Assembly (NCBI RefSeq): GCF_907164915.1
Contig: NC_061867.1
Coordinates: 24,528,308 to 24,592,307 of the forward strand
Direction of reading: 5' to 3'
Length of the DNA stretch: 64,000 nt
From: Impatiens glandulifera
Taxonomy: Eukaryota > Streptophyta > Magnoliopsida > Ericales > Balsaminaceae
Under the pieces are notes generated by a model. That model was not told where the DNA came from. It worked only from the letters and a program-made list of their open reading frames with translations, and searched no databases. Of this stretch, positions 35,167 to 47,290 are shown in pieces. Made by a program: the position numbers and the translations under genes. Each line of letters begins with the position of its first letter. Position 1 is the first letter of the stretch.

Positions 35167-35875
35167 GTTCTTGTGATGGGTTTAGTTCAAGAGATTTATG
35201 AATAGTGAATTTGTGAAATGTTTTAAAGGATGAAGGGTTGTTTATATAGCCAGGGGTTCGACTAGGTTATTAGGTTAAGCGTGCTTAGTGATGTCATCGG
35301 TTAATTAATAGGAGTTAACTTGTTAAAGTGTAGAATGTTTATTTCCAATGCAAAAATAATCTTTACTAAAGATTTTCATAATGACAATAAATCAATTGAC
35401 AAGATGTTAGTCACCCTCTCTTGATGATGGACACGTGTCGTCATCTCGATTGAGGTATACTATTTTATGATTTATAGGCTTCATTTCTCAAGGTGTGCAT
35501 GAAAACACGGTTAGCAGTCCCAAGTTAGCCGGAAAAGATCAATTTACCGAAATGATGATGCATTTTACTAGTTGGTTTTCCATGACCGGTTTTATTTGGA
35601 TATCTTATTCCGGTGTGAAGAAATATTGAATCATATCAACATTTGTTCAGCTTTGGATTAAGCCTATCTATTTTACCAAGTCATTTGAATCGCTTAGTAT
35701 GTATACATATGGTTTGATATTATGAAGTTATCAGGCATGACCGAAGACTTCCTCCCAGTTAGCATCCTTGAATGTTTAATGTCCTATTAGGATAATGTTT
35801 GAGAAGCGAGAACTTCTCTCTGAACATATACTCCGGTTTTTCATGATAATGTATTTTGAAAGCATGCATGGATGA
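35167..35875 (-). other. Untranslated region between copia-1 pol and aORF1
   Basis: No ORF. Holds a conserved purine tract (AAGAGAGGG, minus strand, near 35418) and a TATA-like GCTATATAAA at 35241-35250, both also in copia-2 at 62653 and 62833. Much of it aligns with 62220-62923. Confidence 0.6.
35241..35250 (-). promoter_or_regulatory. TATA-like box upstream of aORF1 (copia-1)
   Basis: GCTATATAAA on the minus strand, about 80 bp before the ATG. The same GGCTATATAAAC-like box stands at the same distance in copia-2, so it has been conserved between copies. Confidence 0.6.
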
Positions 35876-38800
35876 TTATGGCATAAGTTGCTTGCTATCA
35901 GTAAGTCCTAAAATATTTCTAAAATACGAGAACTTAGTTTCCTGTAGCGGTTTAGTGAAGATGTCAGCCACTTACTGCTTAGTTGAGACATATTCCAGCC
36001 GGATGTGTTTCTATTGAACATGCTCCCGGATGATATGATGTCTTATGTCGATGTGTTTCGTTCTTGAGTGCAACACCGGATTGTATGTGATCGCTATTGC
36101 ACTAGTGATGTCACATAATATTGGCGATTCTTCCGCAATCACGCCAAAGTCCCTTAGTTGCTGTTGGATCTAGAGGAGTTGTACACAGCAGCTTCCGGCT
36201 GCTAGGTACTCTGCCTCTGCGGTTGATATTGCAACTGAAGTTTGCTTCTTGCTGTTCCATGAGACAAACTGGTCTCCCAGAAACTGGCATGTCCCACTTG
36301 TACTATTTCGATCGATTTTGCAACCTGCATAGTCTGCTTCTGAGTAACTTATGAGATTGAAACTTGAGTCTTTTGGGTACCAAAGTCCCACATCTTGAGT
36401 CCCTTTCAAATACTTTAAGATCCTTTTAGCCGCGGTATAGTGTGATTGCATTGGATTGGCTTGGAATCTCCCGCATACTCCGACCGCAAACAGAATGTCC
36501 GGTCGGCTGGCTGTTAAGTAAAGTAGTGACCCAATAATTCCTCGATAAGCCGTGATGTCAACGGCTTGACCGTCCTCATCTTTGTCTAGCTTTACGGAAG
36601 AGCTCATTGGTGTAGCCGCCTCAGCACATGTGTCCATTCCAAATTTCTTCAACAGTTCGGCTGTGTACTTTGGCTGGCTAATGAATGTTCCCGTTTCGAT
36701 CTGCTTAACCTGAAGCCCTAGGAAGAAACTCAGTTCTCCCATCATACTCATTTGAAATTTGTCAGTCATCATTTTTGAGAATTTATCACATAGTTTTGGA
36801 TCAGTTGATCCGAAAATAATATCATCAACATATATTTGAACAAGTAATATGTGTTCCTTTTTCTCAAATTTGAAAAGAGTTTTATCGACTGAGCCTATTG
36901 TAAACTTGTGATCAAATAAGAATTGCGTTAATGTGTCATACCAGGCTCTTAGAGCCTATTTCAATCCGTAAAGGGCTTTGTTTAACCGGTAAACATGATT
37001 TTCGTGTTCTAGATTTTTGAAACCTGAAGGTTTATTAACATACACCTCTTCATTTATTTTACCATTTAGAAAAGCACTTTTAACATCCATTTGAAAAACT
37101 TTGAAGTTTTTGAAAGCGGAAATGCTATAAATATTCTAATGGCCTCAAGTTTAGCCACAGGAGCAAATGATTCTTCAAAATCAATGCCTTCTTCCTGTTT
37201 ATAGCCTTGAGACACTAACTGTGCCTTGTTCCTCGTAACTAAACCGTCTTCATTGAGTTTATTTTTGAATACCTATCGTGTTCCTATAACCGGTTTGTTT
37301 TTCGGGCTAGGGACTAGGTACCAGACTTTGTTTCTCTCAAACTCGTTTAGTTCTTCTTGCATTTCTAAGTTCCAATCGAGATCTGACAACGCTTCATCCA
37401 CCTTTTTCAGCTCAATTTATGATATGAAAGCTGAATTTTTATAGTGTTCCAAATTTTGTTGCCTAGTTCGGACGGGTGATGAGATGTTACCTATTACTAG
37501 TTCAAGAGGATGATTTTTATTCCTTCTGAGATTTATTCGAGACGTGTCTTCCAAGCGTTCGGTTGGCTGATCAAGGTTAGACTGATCGGTAGGCTGAACA
37601 GAGTCAGACTGACCGATTTCTTCGATTGAAACTGAAGAGTCAACTTTCTGCGGTAGGGCAGCTTGATCAGGCTGAGGTTCAACATCAATCGCTTGATCAT
37701 TGACAAACCGTCTATAAACCGGAACCTCATCTTCATCATCAAAATAGATATTGAAATTTTTCATTCTGTTGTGAAGGTCGAAGGGTAGTACAGTATTTCG
37801 TTCAACCGATTCATCAAAAACAATTTGAGATGTTTCTTCAACTGTCAAAGTTCTAGTATTATAGTTTCTGTACGCTTTACTTACAGCTGAGTATCCCAAC
37901 ATTATTCCTTCATTGGATTTAGCATCAAATGCGGTCAAATAATTTTTGTCGTTGATGTAAACATAGCATTTACTACCAAAAATTCTAAAATACCGTATGT
38001 TTGGAATTCTGTCATAGTATATCTCAAAGGGGTTTTAGAAAATCGTTTAGTGACTAGAGACCGATTTTGAGTATAACATGCAGTGTTGATAGCCTCAGCC
38101 CAAAACTTTTGAGCAACGCCCGAATCGACTATCATTGACCTTGGGGCTTCCTTGAGAGTTCGGTTTCTTCTCTCAGCTAGGCCGTTTTGTTGAGGAGTTC
38201 TGGCACTAGACAACTCGTGTCTAATACCGGAATTATCAAGAAAAGTAGTTAAATTGATGTTTGTAAATTTTGTTCCTCTATCACTACTTATTTTGTTTAC
38301 CCGAATAGATTTTTCATTTTGTATTCTCAAAATCAGTTTAATCAAGTTTGGTGTTGCTTGATTTTTGGAAGCTAAAAATATTACCCAAGTAAATTTAGAA
38401 TAATCATCAACAACTACCATAGTATATATTGCATGCCTCCTATGCTTCTTACCCTAACCGGACCAAACAGATCCATATGCAGGAGTTCTAAACATCGTTC
38501 GGATTGATGGTTGCCTTTACTTTTAAAAGATGACTTTATTTGTTTACCCATTTGACATGCAACACATACTTTGTCTTTTGAAAATTTGACATTTTGAAAA
38601 CCGTAAACTAATTCCCTAGAGCAAATGAAGTTTATTATTTTAAAGTTCAAGTGGTTTAACCGTTGGTGCCAGAGCTAGTTTGGATCATTTCCAGCTATCA
38701 TGCATACATGATTTTCAGACTTAGTTTTCCAATCAACTTTATAAATGTTCCCCATCCGGTTTCCGGTTAGTAAAATGTCATTTTGATGATCTTTAACTAA

Positions 38801-39121
38801 GCATGCATTTTTATGAAACTCAACTTTGTATCCTACATCGCACATTTGACTAATGCTTAACAAGTTAAAATGCAAGTTTTCTACCAATAATACATTATTT
38901 ATAGACAAGTTACCATGGACAATCTTACCCTTGCCCACAGTTCTATCTTTTGAGTTGTCACCAAATGTGATTACTGCTCCAGTTTCATAAGTGATGTCTA
39001 CTAGTAGTCCACTGTTACCGGTCATGTGTCTTGAGCATCCACTGTCCAGATACCATTCCGAGTTCCTTAGTCGGTTGCTTCTCCTAACCTGCAAAAAAGA
39101 AATATTTACACCTTTTTGGTA
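35876..39121 (-). pseudogene. pol: Copia-1 pol: protease, integrase, RT, RNase H (broken)
   Basis: From the 5' side on the minus strand: protease with YLDSGCSRHMTG (39040); GAG-pre-integrase zinc region ending CVACQMGKQ (38560); integrase core with DDYSKFTW, SDRGTKF and QQNGLAERRNRTLKE, i.e. the D, D, E catalytic residues; the proline/acidic hinge (37700-37500); RT with [11 protein letters not shown] (36830); RNase H with [25 protein letters not shown] and [10 protein letters not shown]. It ends at the TAA at 35876. Frameshifts separate the pieces near 38650, 38415, 37935 and within 37400-36800. A TAG near 36177 interrupts RNase H at the same codon as in copia-2. Confidence 0.88.
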
Positions 39122-39128
39122 CCCACAT

Positions 39129-40980
39129 TTAGTTGGGTCTGTGGTTGATTAGTCCCTTTGGGATCCAGACTTGGATGAGTCGGATCACTTTCCCGGTAAT
39201 AGTTCTACTTGTATTTGGCTTAACCTCTTGATGTTCACCAAAGAGTGCCTTGTGTCGTGGTGTTGAATAATTTTGATTATTTCGAGTGTGAGGTACACGT
39301 GTTTTATTTCGTTTATCTCCTAACCGGTTGGCTTTCTTTCTCTCAGGATGAAGCTATTTTTCCGAGTCGGCTGGACTTACATATTTTAACTCCGGTTCTA
39401 TGACAGTTTGTCTCATTGTTCGTTGAAAAGCTCTTGACAAATCTTATGAAAGGAAGATTGTCTTTTGTGAGTTTCATCCCGTTAGAGTGAGTTGATTTGT
39501 TTGAATTGTTTTGTTTATATCCAATACCAAATTTACATTTAGGGTGTCTCTTATACTTGCACATCTGATTTACGGCTTCACGGGATCTTTCCCAGACAAC
39601 CGTAATATACTGTGTTCATTCATCTTCTTCAGTTACCAGTTGAACTGTCTCCTAATTTTCTAAGGATAGTTCAATCGGTTCATACACCGTGGTTTCGCAT
39701 GGCTCACCATCGGTACCACTTGACTTTCCGGTTTCATGTTCTAACCGAGTCGATATATATGCAGATATGTTTCTGAACTCAGCGACCATTTCGTTGAGTG
39801 CAGAAATCAGATCTTCCTTAGTAAACTCATCAGAAGAGAAATCAAATACCTCTTCGTCGTTTTCCATGAAGCATGTTACTCTCTCTTCATTATTCTCATT
39901 GTCGGAGTATGTCCAGTCGCTTCCACCGTCTGATGCGATAAGTGCCTTTTGTACTTCTTTTCCTCATCGGCTTGCTGGTTATCGTTCCTTCGGTAGTCGT
40001 TCATTTGGTTGTCATTTCTCCGGTAATCATTCCCTTGATAGTTGTTGCCCTGATACCGGTTACCTTGATAGTTGTCGCCTTGGTAGTTGTTATCCGGTTT
40101 TCGATCGTCTTTTCTCGGTTTCCTACACTCTGACCTGAAATGTCCAAAACCATCACAATTATAACATCTTTTATTTGATTTATCAACATAATTATAATTA
40201 AAGTTGTTGTTAGATGGTGGTTGGTTCTTCCTCATGAATCTTCCGAATTTCTGAGCTAGCATCGCCATCACGTCTTCACTGATCTGGTCAGCGTTTTTGA
40301 CGGGAGCCGGAGCGGTTAATACATGGACCGTCGGTTCCACCGATGTAACTAGAGTTCTGGTTACGGTTGACGTAGATGCCTCATCTTCGATCCGAGACTT
40401 TATCTCGAACTCATATGCTTTTAAATCTTCAAACACATCATGCAACTTCATCTGCCCAAGATTGCTTGACTCCCTCATCACCATGGTCTTGATATCCCAT
40501 GTGCTCGGTAGTGATCTCAATGCTTTGATAATTATCTCCCGGTTATCGTATCTTTTTCCGAGTGTTTGCAGCTCGTTGACCACACTGGTGAACCGGTTGC
40601 TGAACTCGTTCATGTTTTCTCCCGGTTTCATCCTGATGTTCTCATATTTTGTTTTCTTTAGTCTTTTCGTTTCCTTCATGGATCTGAATCATAGTTTCCC
40701 AGGCTTCCTTTGCATTTTCACAATCTGATATTTTGTTCAGAGTGTTATCGTCTATAGCTTTGTAGATGTGTCTCATGCAATGGTTGTCCAGGTTACTTCT
40801 TCTCCGATCTTCAGTTGTCCATGAGTCTATCTCCTTGTTGATCTTTATCGGTCCTTCCTTCAGAACCCTGCTCATCTCATCATGCAGCGTAATCAGATGA
40901 AGATACATTTGTTTCTTCCAACTGATAAACGCCTCACTATTTAGCATCAGTGGCTTGTCGCTGTGGGTCATGCTTCCCAT
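39129..40980 (-). pseudogene. gag: Copia-1 gag (broken)
   Basis: Starts at the ATG at 40978-40980 (MGSMTHSDKPLML). The retrotransposon gag domain (AFISWKKQMYLHLITL, AWETMIQIHEGNE) leads to the nucleocapsid zinc knuckle CYNCDGFGHFRSEC near 40150, followed by an Asn/Tyr/Arg repeat tail (NNYQGN units). A deletion of about 19 bases against copia-2 near 40650 and a frameshift near 39950 break the frame. The downstream half resumes as DFSSDEFTKEDLISALNEM. The frame ends at a TAA (39129-39131), and pol lies in another frame. Confidence 0.85.
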
Positions 40981-41012
40981 CTTCTTCGGTTGCTTGAGTG
41001 TTAAGAACCTCA

Positions 41013-41023
41013 CTCTGATACCA
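41013..41023 (-). other. Primer binding site of copia-1 (tRNA-Met)
   Basis: TGGTATCAGAG on the minus strand, two bases inside the 5' LTR. This complements the 3' end of plant initiator tRNA-Met, the usual copia primer. Confidence 0.85.
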
Positions 41024-41025
41024 TT

Positions 41026-42296
41026 TGTTAGGATCGGGGTCGCCCTTGGAGGACCGGGGTTCTAGTTTTGGAAGGGTTGACCGCTTACAACACAACACAC
41101 GCTCTGATTGGTGATAGTCCGGTTAGAGACTACAACCGTTCTCAACACTACGCAAACTGTCACAGAATCTTGAACCGATTCAAGGGCGGAAATGTCTATT
41201 TCAGCTTAAAACAACACACACGACTTTGATGATATTTATGAGGAATCGATTTAAGGAGTATGAATAGACCGGTTTTGATTAAGGAATAGGTTTATATTTT
41301 TGTTAGTATTGGTTCGGTTTTAAGTGAGTAAACATGAAATAAGAAAAAGACACGAGACAAGAGTTTTTTTATGAATGTTTGGAGCAAACCCTCCTATTTC
41401 ACCCATTCTTCTCAGATGATGAGAAGGATCTCCACTAATTTTGAATGTTACAACACTCACACAATGTCGGACGAGCCTAACTCGCTACTCGTCGGTTACA
41501 CCACTTCACTCTAATGTAATACAAATATCACAATATAACAACAATGCTTTCGATAAGCGAAACAACAATTTTGGATCGCGCGTGAGATTTCTTTCTCTCT
41601 CTTAAAATGTTTCAGAACCGTCATAAATGAAGTCGCTTCGTCTTCCTTTTATAGTAAATAAGATCCCAACGGTCATCTTCTTCTCTCACCGTAGGATTGG
41701 TCAGTTTGAAACCACGCCGGTTCAGAGATGTTTGCGTGCACATTTCATCTTTCTGACACTTGGCAAGCATGCATATACCGGTAAGGTATTGATGACGTAA
41801 CCGGCTTGCAGTTTTGGACACGTGTCAAACATGCACCTTCCGGCTGTCTGATTCGGATCTTCGAATAAGCAGATCATCATTGTTTTTATCGCATGCTTCT
41901 GATCCGAATCTTATCTTCTTGCATTTTCCCAAGAAGCATCTATTTCGTCATATTACGTCATCTTTGTAATTCAGAGTTTCCGGTTGATCTTCTCGTAATA
42001 TGGTCCGGCTAGAATAGGAACTTTTCTTTGCTAGCCGGTCTGTTTGAAATGTTGAAGTGGGTTCCTCTTGATCATGACTTAATCATCTAGAGCCGGATTG
42101 CTTTGGTGTATTCTCCAGTCTGTTGATTGATCTGTTTCTACACATGAAAGTTAAGATTAATTTAGTTCTCTGGCCGTTTAAAATTAACCTACTTAATTTT
42201 TCTAACAATTTCTCCCTTTTTGATTATTTAGAATAAATATTCAAAAATTGTAATGTGTGGCCGGTTTAAAAATTAACTTACTTAATTTTACTAACA
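41026..42296 (-). repeat. Copia-1 5' LTR
   Basis: 1271 bp partner of 28244-29512. Minus-strand order: TGTTAGTAAAATTAAG start, TATA box CTATAAAAGG at 41645-41654, CGGGGTCGCCC-type end, then PBS. Confidence 0.92.
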
Positions 42297-44855
42297 CCCA
42301 AGATATTAAGTAACACAAGTATAGACAACGATTTCAAAATCGACTTTGTTGTCTTTGTTGTCTCAAGTTTTTTATGTCTAGTTCAAAATTCACGAGCTAG
42401 GTAAACATGTATTCAAACCTATTATATATCTAATTGTATTTGTGATTACTTACACATGTATTCTATTCATTTCAGGTTCGAAATTCTCAAATTCTTAATG
42501 GATGTTGATAACATAAAGGAGCTGAACTGGTGCCACTTCACACTACAATAATTAGTTGAAAGTGTAAGAAGTTGGAAAGAAAAAGAAAAAAAAGATAAAA
42601 ATCCATATTTTGATGGACCTCTAACCCTTTTATTAGTAAATAATTACTCTCTTGTATATGGTTTATAGTTATGAAATATTTACTAACATGTTTCTCATTC
42701 CTTTACTTCAGATTTGCTACCTAGATGGTGTTTTTGTGGAAGGTGTACGTCAGTCTTATGAAAGGAAATTTCCAATCATCTCTTGTTGGGATGACATCAC
42801 AATGTTAGAGTTTACCACTTTAGAAGCTCGCGCAGGTGGTTTGGGATGGGCAGGGCAAGGGCACGCCTAACAGATAAAGAACCCGAGATTCCAGTTAATT
42901 TATTGGAATTAAATGAAGACGATGATCAGGTATGTTGAAACAAGAAATTGACTCACATTTGTCTATACTTTCTTGTTTTTGAGACTAATAAAATATGTTT
43001 TTAATAATCTACAGATCTTAACATCCAAAATCTTGCAAACTTTTAAAGATACAGCACAATAGCTTAATTACCTATTAGATGAGTTAGAGAAACGCAACAT
43101 CGATTCGAAGCCTTTTTTTGAGGCTGGTTTCCTGAACCTAAGAGAGTCTGAAGGGTACATGAAACACTTGATAGTGAATAATGTCGAGGTTTGTGTAAGT
43201 AGGGAAGATCCTCCAAGTGAGGCACTTGGGGACACTTTAGAGAGTGGGGAATTGAAAATCAATAGTCCCCTAGTTGAATACACCTGTGAGGATGCCATTG
43301 AGGACGATGAAGATAATCCATCAGCACGGGTTGAATCGAATGATTTTGAGGATGTAGTTCTACACAATGAAGATAATCCATCAGCCCGTGTTGAACCGAA
43401 TGATTTTGAGGATGCAGTTCTGCACAATGAAGATAATCAATCACCTCCAGTTGAACCGAATGATAAGGGTGAACGGAAGGAAGAGGGTGAGGAAACCAAA
43501 GCTCAATCACTCTCTGTTGAACCGAATGATAAGGGTGAATGGAAGGAAGAGGGTGAGGAAACTAAAGCTCAATCACCCCCTGTTGAACCAAATGATAAGG
43601 GTGAACGGAAGGAAGAGTGTGTTGAATCTTCTGAATATGAAGATGAAGGTGAAGATGATGGGGGACGCGTCAATATTAGAGACTATCCTAAGAGGAAGAT
43701 TACAAAAATTCTGGTGCACTTTCAATCCCCTTACATGAAAGACGTTGAGAAGAAGTTGGACCAAAAAATAACCAACAAGGAACAAAGATTGGCCGATTTT
43801 TTGTTTCATGATGACCTGGATGAAACGTAAGTTAAGCATGTTTTTCTAAATTTGAAATATGAAGGTAGTTATGTTCTAATTGAATCTATTTTGCAGGGAC
43901 GTACTGTACGAAGGGCCTCCGGGTAATATGACCCGTAAAAAATTGCGAGCAATAAAAGATAAAGAAGAAGTTGAGATAGAAGTGGTGGACACTTGGGCCA
44001 TACTTTTGCACTCCAAATTCAGTAGGTTTACAAGGCATGAAAAACGAATAATTTGTTTTTCAACAATATCATATGTAAGTGTTTCTCTTGTTTTTGTGCT
44101 ATGTATTGTTCAATGTTCATGACTTTGATACTCTAGAGTTATTTTGCAGGTTAGTCTCTTATTTTTTGATTGCACCACATTTTGCATTTGCCTTGAAGAA
44201 GACATGAAAAACTTCAAAATAACTAAAGAAGACTTAAAAAACGCTTATCTGGTATGTACATATCCCTCAATTCCAAGTAACGAGTATGAAATCAAATAAT
44301 TAATGTTTGTATTATTTCTACAGATATTCCTACCGGTCATCCATTCCAAGCATTACTTTCTTGTATGTGTCAATATTTCTGTTTCCAGAATTGAAATACT
44401 AGACAACTCCGGACGTCCGCCTAAAATGAAACTTCTGGACAAGTATACCAACTTGATTAAACACATTGATAGATTTGGGACTTTCTTGGAAATGCAAGGC
44501 CTAGCACAACTAGGTGAAAAAATTAGATCATATAGGAAAACGGCTCCAAAGTTGGATTGGCAAGACAGAACAAACAAGAAAGACTGTGGTATATATTTAC
44601 TGAGACATATGGAAACATATAGAGAATATATGAAGAAGTATGATATTGACATCACTACCGACAATGTAAGTGTTAAACATATGTTTAGACAGTCTATGAC
44701 ATTTTTTTATATATGTTCTTATACTTTGTCTTGTTCTTTTGAAGGCCGGAGAAGCTTTGAATACACTGAGGATCAAATATTTATATATAATTCTTATGTC
44801 TGACCACAATGTCAATAAGATTAACTTAAACAAGGCAATCAGATCAATGTTTTAG
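42297..44855 (+). pseudogene. X gene, C-terminal half: Ulp1-type cysteine protease (C48)
   Basis: Continuation of X beyond copia-1. Exons by comparison with Y: 42320-42410 (DFKIDFVVFVVSSFL), about 42474-42550 (stop at its end), 42713-42930 (CYLDGVFVEGVRQSY), 43060-43828 (acidic linker with tandem repeats), 43897-44075, 44150-44250, 44325-44666 and 44744-44855. The 44325 exon is the protease core: SKHYFLVCVN (His), IEILDNSG (Asp) and NKKDCGIYLLRHME (Cys), so the whole His-Asp-Cys triad is present. C48 enzymes cut SUMO-like modifiers; transposon-borne versions have unknown substrates. Ends at the TAG at 44853-44855. Introns have GT-AG ends. Broken by copia-1 and at least one stop near 42550. 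Confidence 0.75.
43285..43620 (+). repeat. In-frame tandem repeats in the X linker
   Basis: Two kinds of repeats in frame: HNEDNPSARVEPNDFED units (60 bp, about 3 copies) followed by VEPNDKGERKEEGEETKAQS units (75 bp, about 3 copies). Both are highly acidic. The nucleotide copies are nearly identical, pointing to recent slippage or unequal exchange. Confidence 0.85.
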
Positions 44856-44989
44856 AGAGTTATTTGAATTATACGGAATTTTAATTATGCAGAATTGTTA
44901 TTTCTGACCACAATGTCAAGTAGTGTACTTTCACTTAATGCAATTATAACTTATAATTTATTGATGTTTCTTTTGTCTTCTTGTACCCA

Positions 44990-45285
44990 TATTTTTAAAT
45001 TCATAAACGAAGTTAACTTCGCAACTACTGTTTTTAAATTCATAAACGAGGCTATCTTCACAAGTTCAGTTTTTAAATTCATAAACCAAGGTTGCTTCAC
45101 AAGTTATGAAGCGATTATATCTTCACAGAAATTATAACATTAACGAATCCATCTTCACAATGTTAAGTTATGAAATTCATAAACGAAGCTAGCTTCACAC
45201 GTTGAGTTTTTAAATTCATAAACGAAGTTAGCTTCGCATCTACTATTTTTAAATTCATAAACAAAGCTATCTTCACAACATGTAA
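44990..45285. repeat. AAACGAAG...CTTCGC palindrome array
   Basis: About six units of TTTTTAAATTCATAAACGAAG followed by CTTCGC or CTTCAC, spaced 40-50 bp, with one different segment near 45100-45160. It directly follows the X gene. Echoes the array at 26088-27125. Confidence 0.7.
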
Positions 45286-45485
45286 CGCCCTTACCGGAGT
45301 TATGTAAGGATGTGAATTAATGAATGAAAAGTCATTAATTACTTCAACAGTAGCTATTGTCATCACTCTCACTCTCTGATCAGTTTTGACTATCTCCTTC
45401 CCAAATCTCTCTCTACCCAAAGCTCTCTACCGTTGTTTAGGTTCTTTGACTTCATTCTCTTCATTCATTTAGTGTAATACTCATC

Positions 45486-46616
45486 ATGGAAGGTAGAGAT
45501 GGACCCAGAGATGCCGGTTTTATCGTAGCAATAGCTGGAGCGATACTTAAGTCTGATCAACGATGACCCTATCCCTTTTGGTATCTATCACGCAGATGAG
45601 ATTCTACCTCTTATCCAAATAAACATTCACGACGGAATAATGGCCCACATGCAAAGTAGATGGAATACAAACACTCGTTCTTTTGTCATTGGGGACATGC
45701 ACATATGCCCGACGATTGAGGACTTTGCTTTGATCCTTAGGTGTGAGAGTATTGCACTCATGGTTTTGTCTATCAATCCTGAACCTCATTTTGCATTCGA
45801 AACTTGCCAAAACTTCTATGGTTGTTCAACGTTTGACGTTGTTTTGTTTACCCTCCAACATTGATTTCTCAATATGACACACAGACGATTAGATTTGGCG
45901 TGTCAAGGGAGCTGAAAGGACCATCAGCCACACACAAAGCAAAAGACTAATCATGCTTGTGGTTCTTGCTCGTTTTTTTGTGTCCGGTTGTAGGACTACG
46001 ACCTTCGGATAGGCTCCTGCAGGTAGTTCCTGCACTATTGGGAAATGCCCCATGTTTGGCTGGTCTTGTACTCGCTAAGACACTCCTTTGTCTCAACGAC
46101 TTTGTTCTAGACCCAAATAACTATTCCCGCCGTGGATCACCTGTGGTTCTATATCTCTGGTTGTTAGACAAATTGCATTGGTTTCCCCGTCCTTCAATTC
46201 CTTACCCTTCCTTTGCAAACCTACAGTTGCAAAGGCTCGCTGAAATCGGGCTTGAGAATTCAATTTCTAATATTCACCCAATTCGTTTCATTGTTCTGTG
46301 GTATCTCTTTAGTCAAATGATGTACGAGATGAGGGGTTCTCCATTAATCATTGTGTTGGGCCTAGAGGGATCTACCTCGTACTGCACAGCTACCATATAT
46401 CGACAATTTGGCCTACGGAATCCCCTACCTTCGAATGCACTCAATCCTCTGGCGGACTTGATGCCTATTTCTCCTAATCTTTACCTCAAGTACGCATCAA
46501 TAATGGAGCTTTCTCTTACAGTTTCATTCCCCAATTGATGGATCAATGCTGTGAACGAAGCAGGTCATCTATACATTCCACCAGTCGTCAAACTAGAAGT
46601 CGTATCAATGACATGA
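45486..46616 (+). pseudogene. Plant mobile domain-like gene (PMD), broken
   Basis: Start ATG at 45486 (MEGRDGPRDAGFIVAIAGA) runs to a TGA after about 28 codons. In another frame DPIPFGIYHADEILPL leads to SRWNTNTRSFVIGDMHICP and TIEDFALILRCE, the tryptophan then TxEDxAxIL pattern typical of the aminotransferase-like plant mobile domain. A further frame from about 45990 gives LAGLVLAKTLLCLNDF, GSPVVLYLWLLDKLHWFPRP, LKYASIMELS and, past a TGA at 46536, GHLYIPPVV. PMD genes are often carried by plant DNA transposons and retrotransposons. Two or more frame breaks make this a relic. It sits between two CGAAG arrays, as X does. Confidence 0.55.
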
Positions 46617-46879
46617 CCGAATGACGAGTCATCCTCTAATGAATCAGATTAGGGCTTAAATTATTTTTGTGAACTTTTATTTGGTTGCTTCATCTGTGTA
46701 GTAATTATGTAAACAGATTATGAAATGTTTTTGTGTTTTTTGGCACTCAAATGAAAATCAATTGTTGTGAAGTTATATAATTCGAATCATTGTCGTTATG
46801 TTTGATTGCAATATGGATTTCATTTTCATTTCAAACTATAATGTAAAACAACTAATGCATTCTTATAAAACCCCTTATG

Positions 46880-47290
46880 CACTCTTGTGAAAACATAGAA
46901 CGAAGCTTTGTTCGCTTGATATAATTGTTTATAATGATTCAAGCGAACGAAGATAGATTCGTTAGTTTGTTAGTTTATTACAGTGAACCAGGTGAGAACG
47001 AAGCATAATTCGCTTGTTAATTATATTTAAATTAATTTGTATTTGTAACACGTTCATATGATACTCTAATGATTTTAGTGAACGAAGCTTGCTTCGCTTG
47101 TTAGTTAGTTTATTAAATGATCCAGTGCTAAGGAACGAAGTCTGATTCGCTTGTTACTAATAGTTTACAACGCTTACAGGGAACGAAGTTTGCTTCGCTT
47201 CATAGTTTATTTATTAAAGAGAACAATCTCAATAGAACGAAGCATGGATCGCTTGTATAATAAATCTTATTAATCCCATAAATGGTTAAT
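46880..47290. repeat. GAACGAAG...CTTCGCTTG array
   Basis: At least six hairpin-like GAACGAAGCNNGCTTCGCTTG units separated by 50-60 bp of AT-rich DNA containing TTAGTTTATT or similar. It follows the PMD-like gene as the 44990 array follows X. Confidence 0.75.

Larger units (their letters stand above)
28244..42296 (-). mobile_element. Copia-1: 14.05 kb Ty1/copia retrotransposon, minus strand
   Basis: Bounded by LTRs at 28244-29512 and 41026-42296, each starting TGTTAGGATCGGGGTCGCCC on the plus strand. Flanks are ctcaa (28239-28243) and cccaa (42297-42301), a 5 bp target duplication with one mismatch. Read 5' to 3' on the minus strand: LTR, PBS, gag, protease, integrase, RT, RNase H, then about 6.4 kb carrying three accessory ORFs, PPT, LTR. 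Several kb longer than a typical copia element; the excess is the accessory region. All coding parts carry stops or frameshifts. Confidence 0.92.

Noticed and set aside
36121..40728. Several plus-strand ORFs of 60-150 codons
   Set aside because: All are antisense to copia-1 gag-pol, which is supported by motifs on the minus strand.
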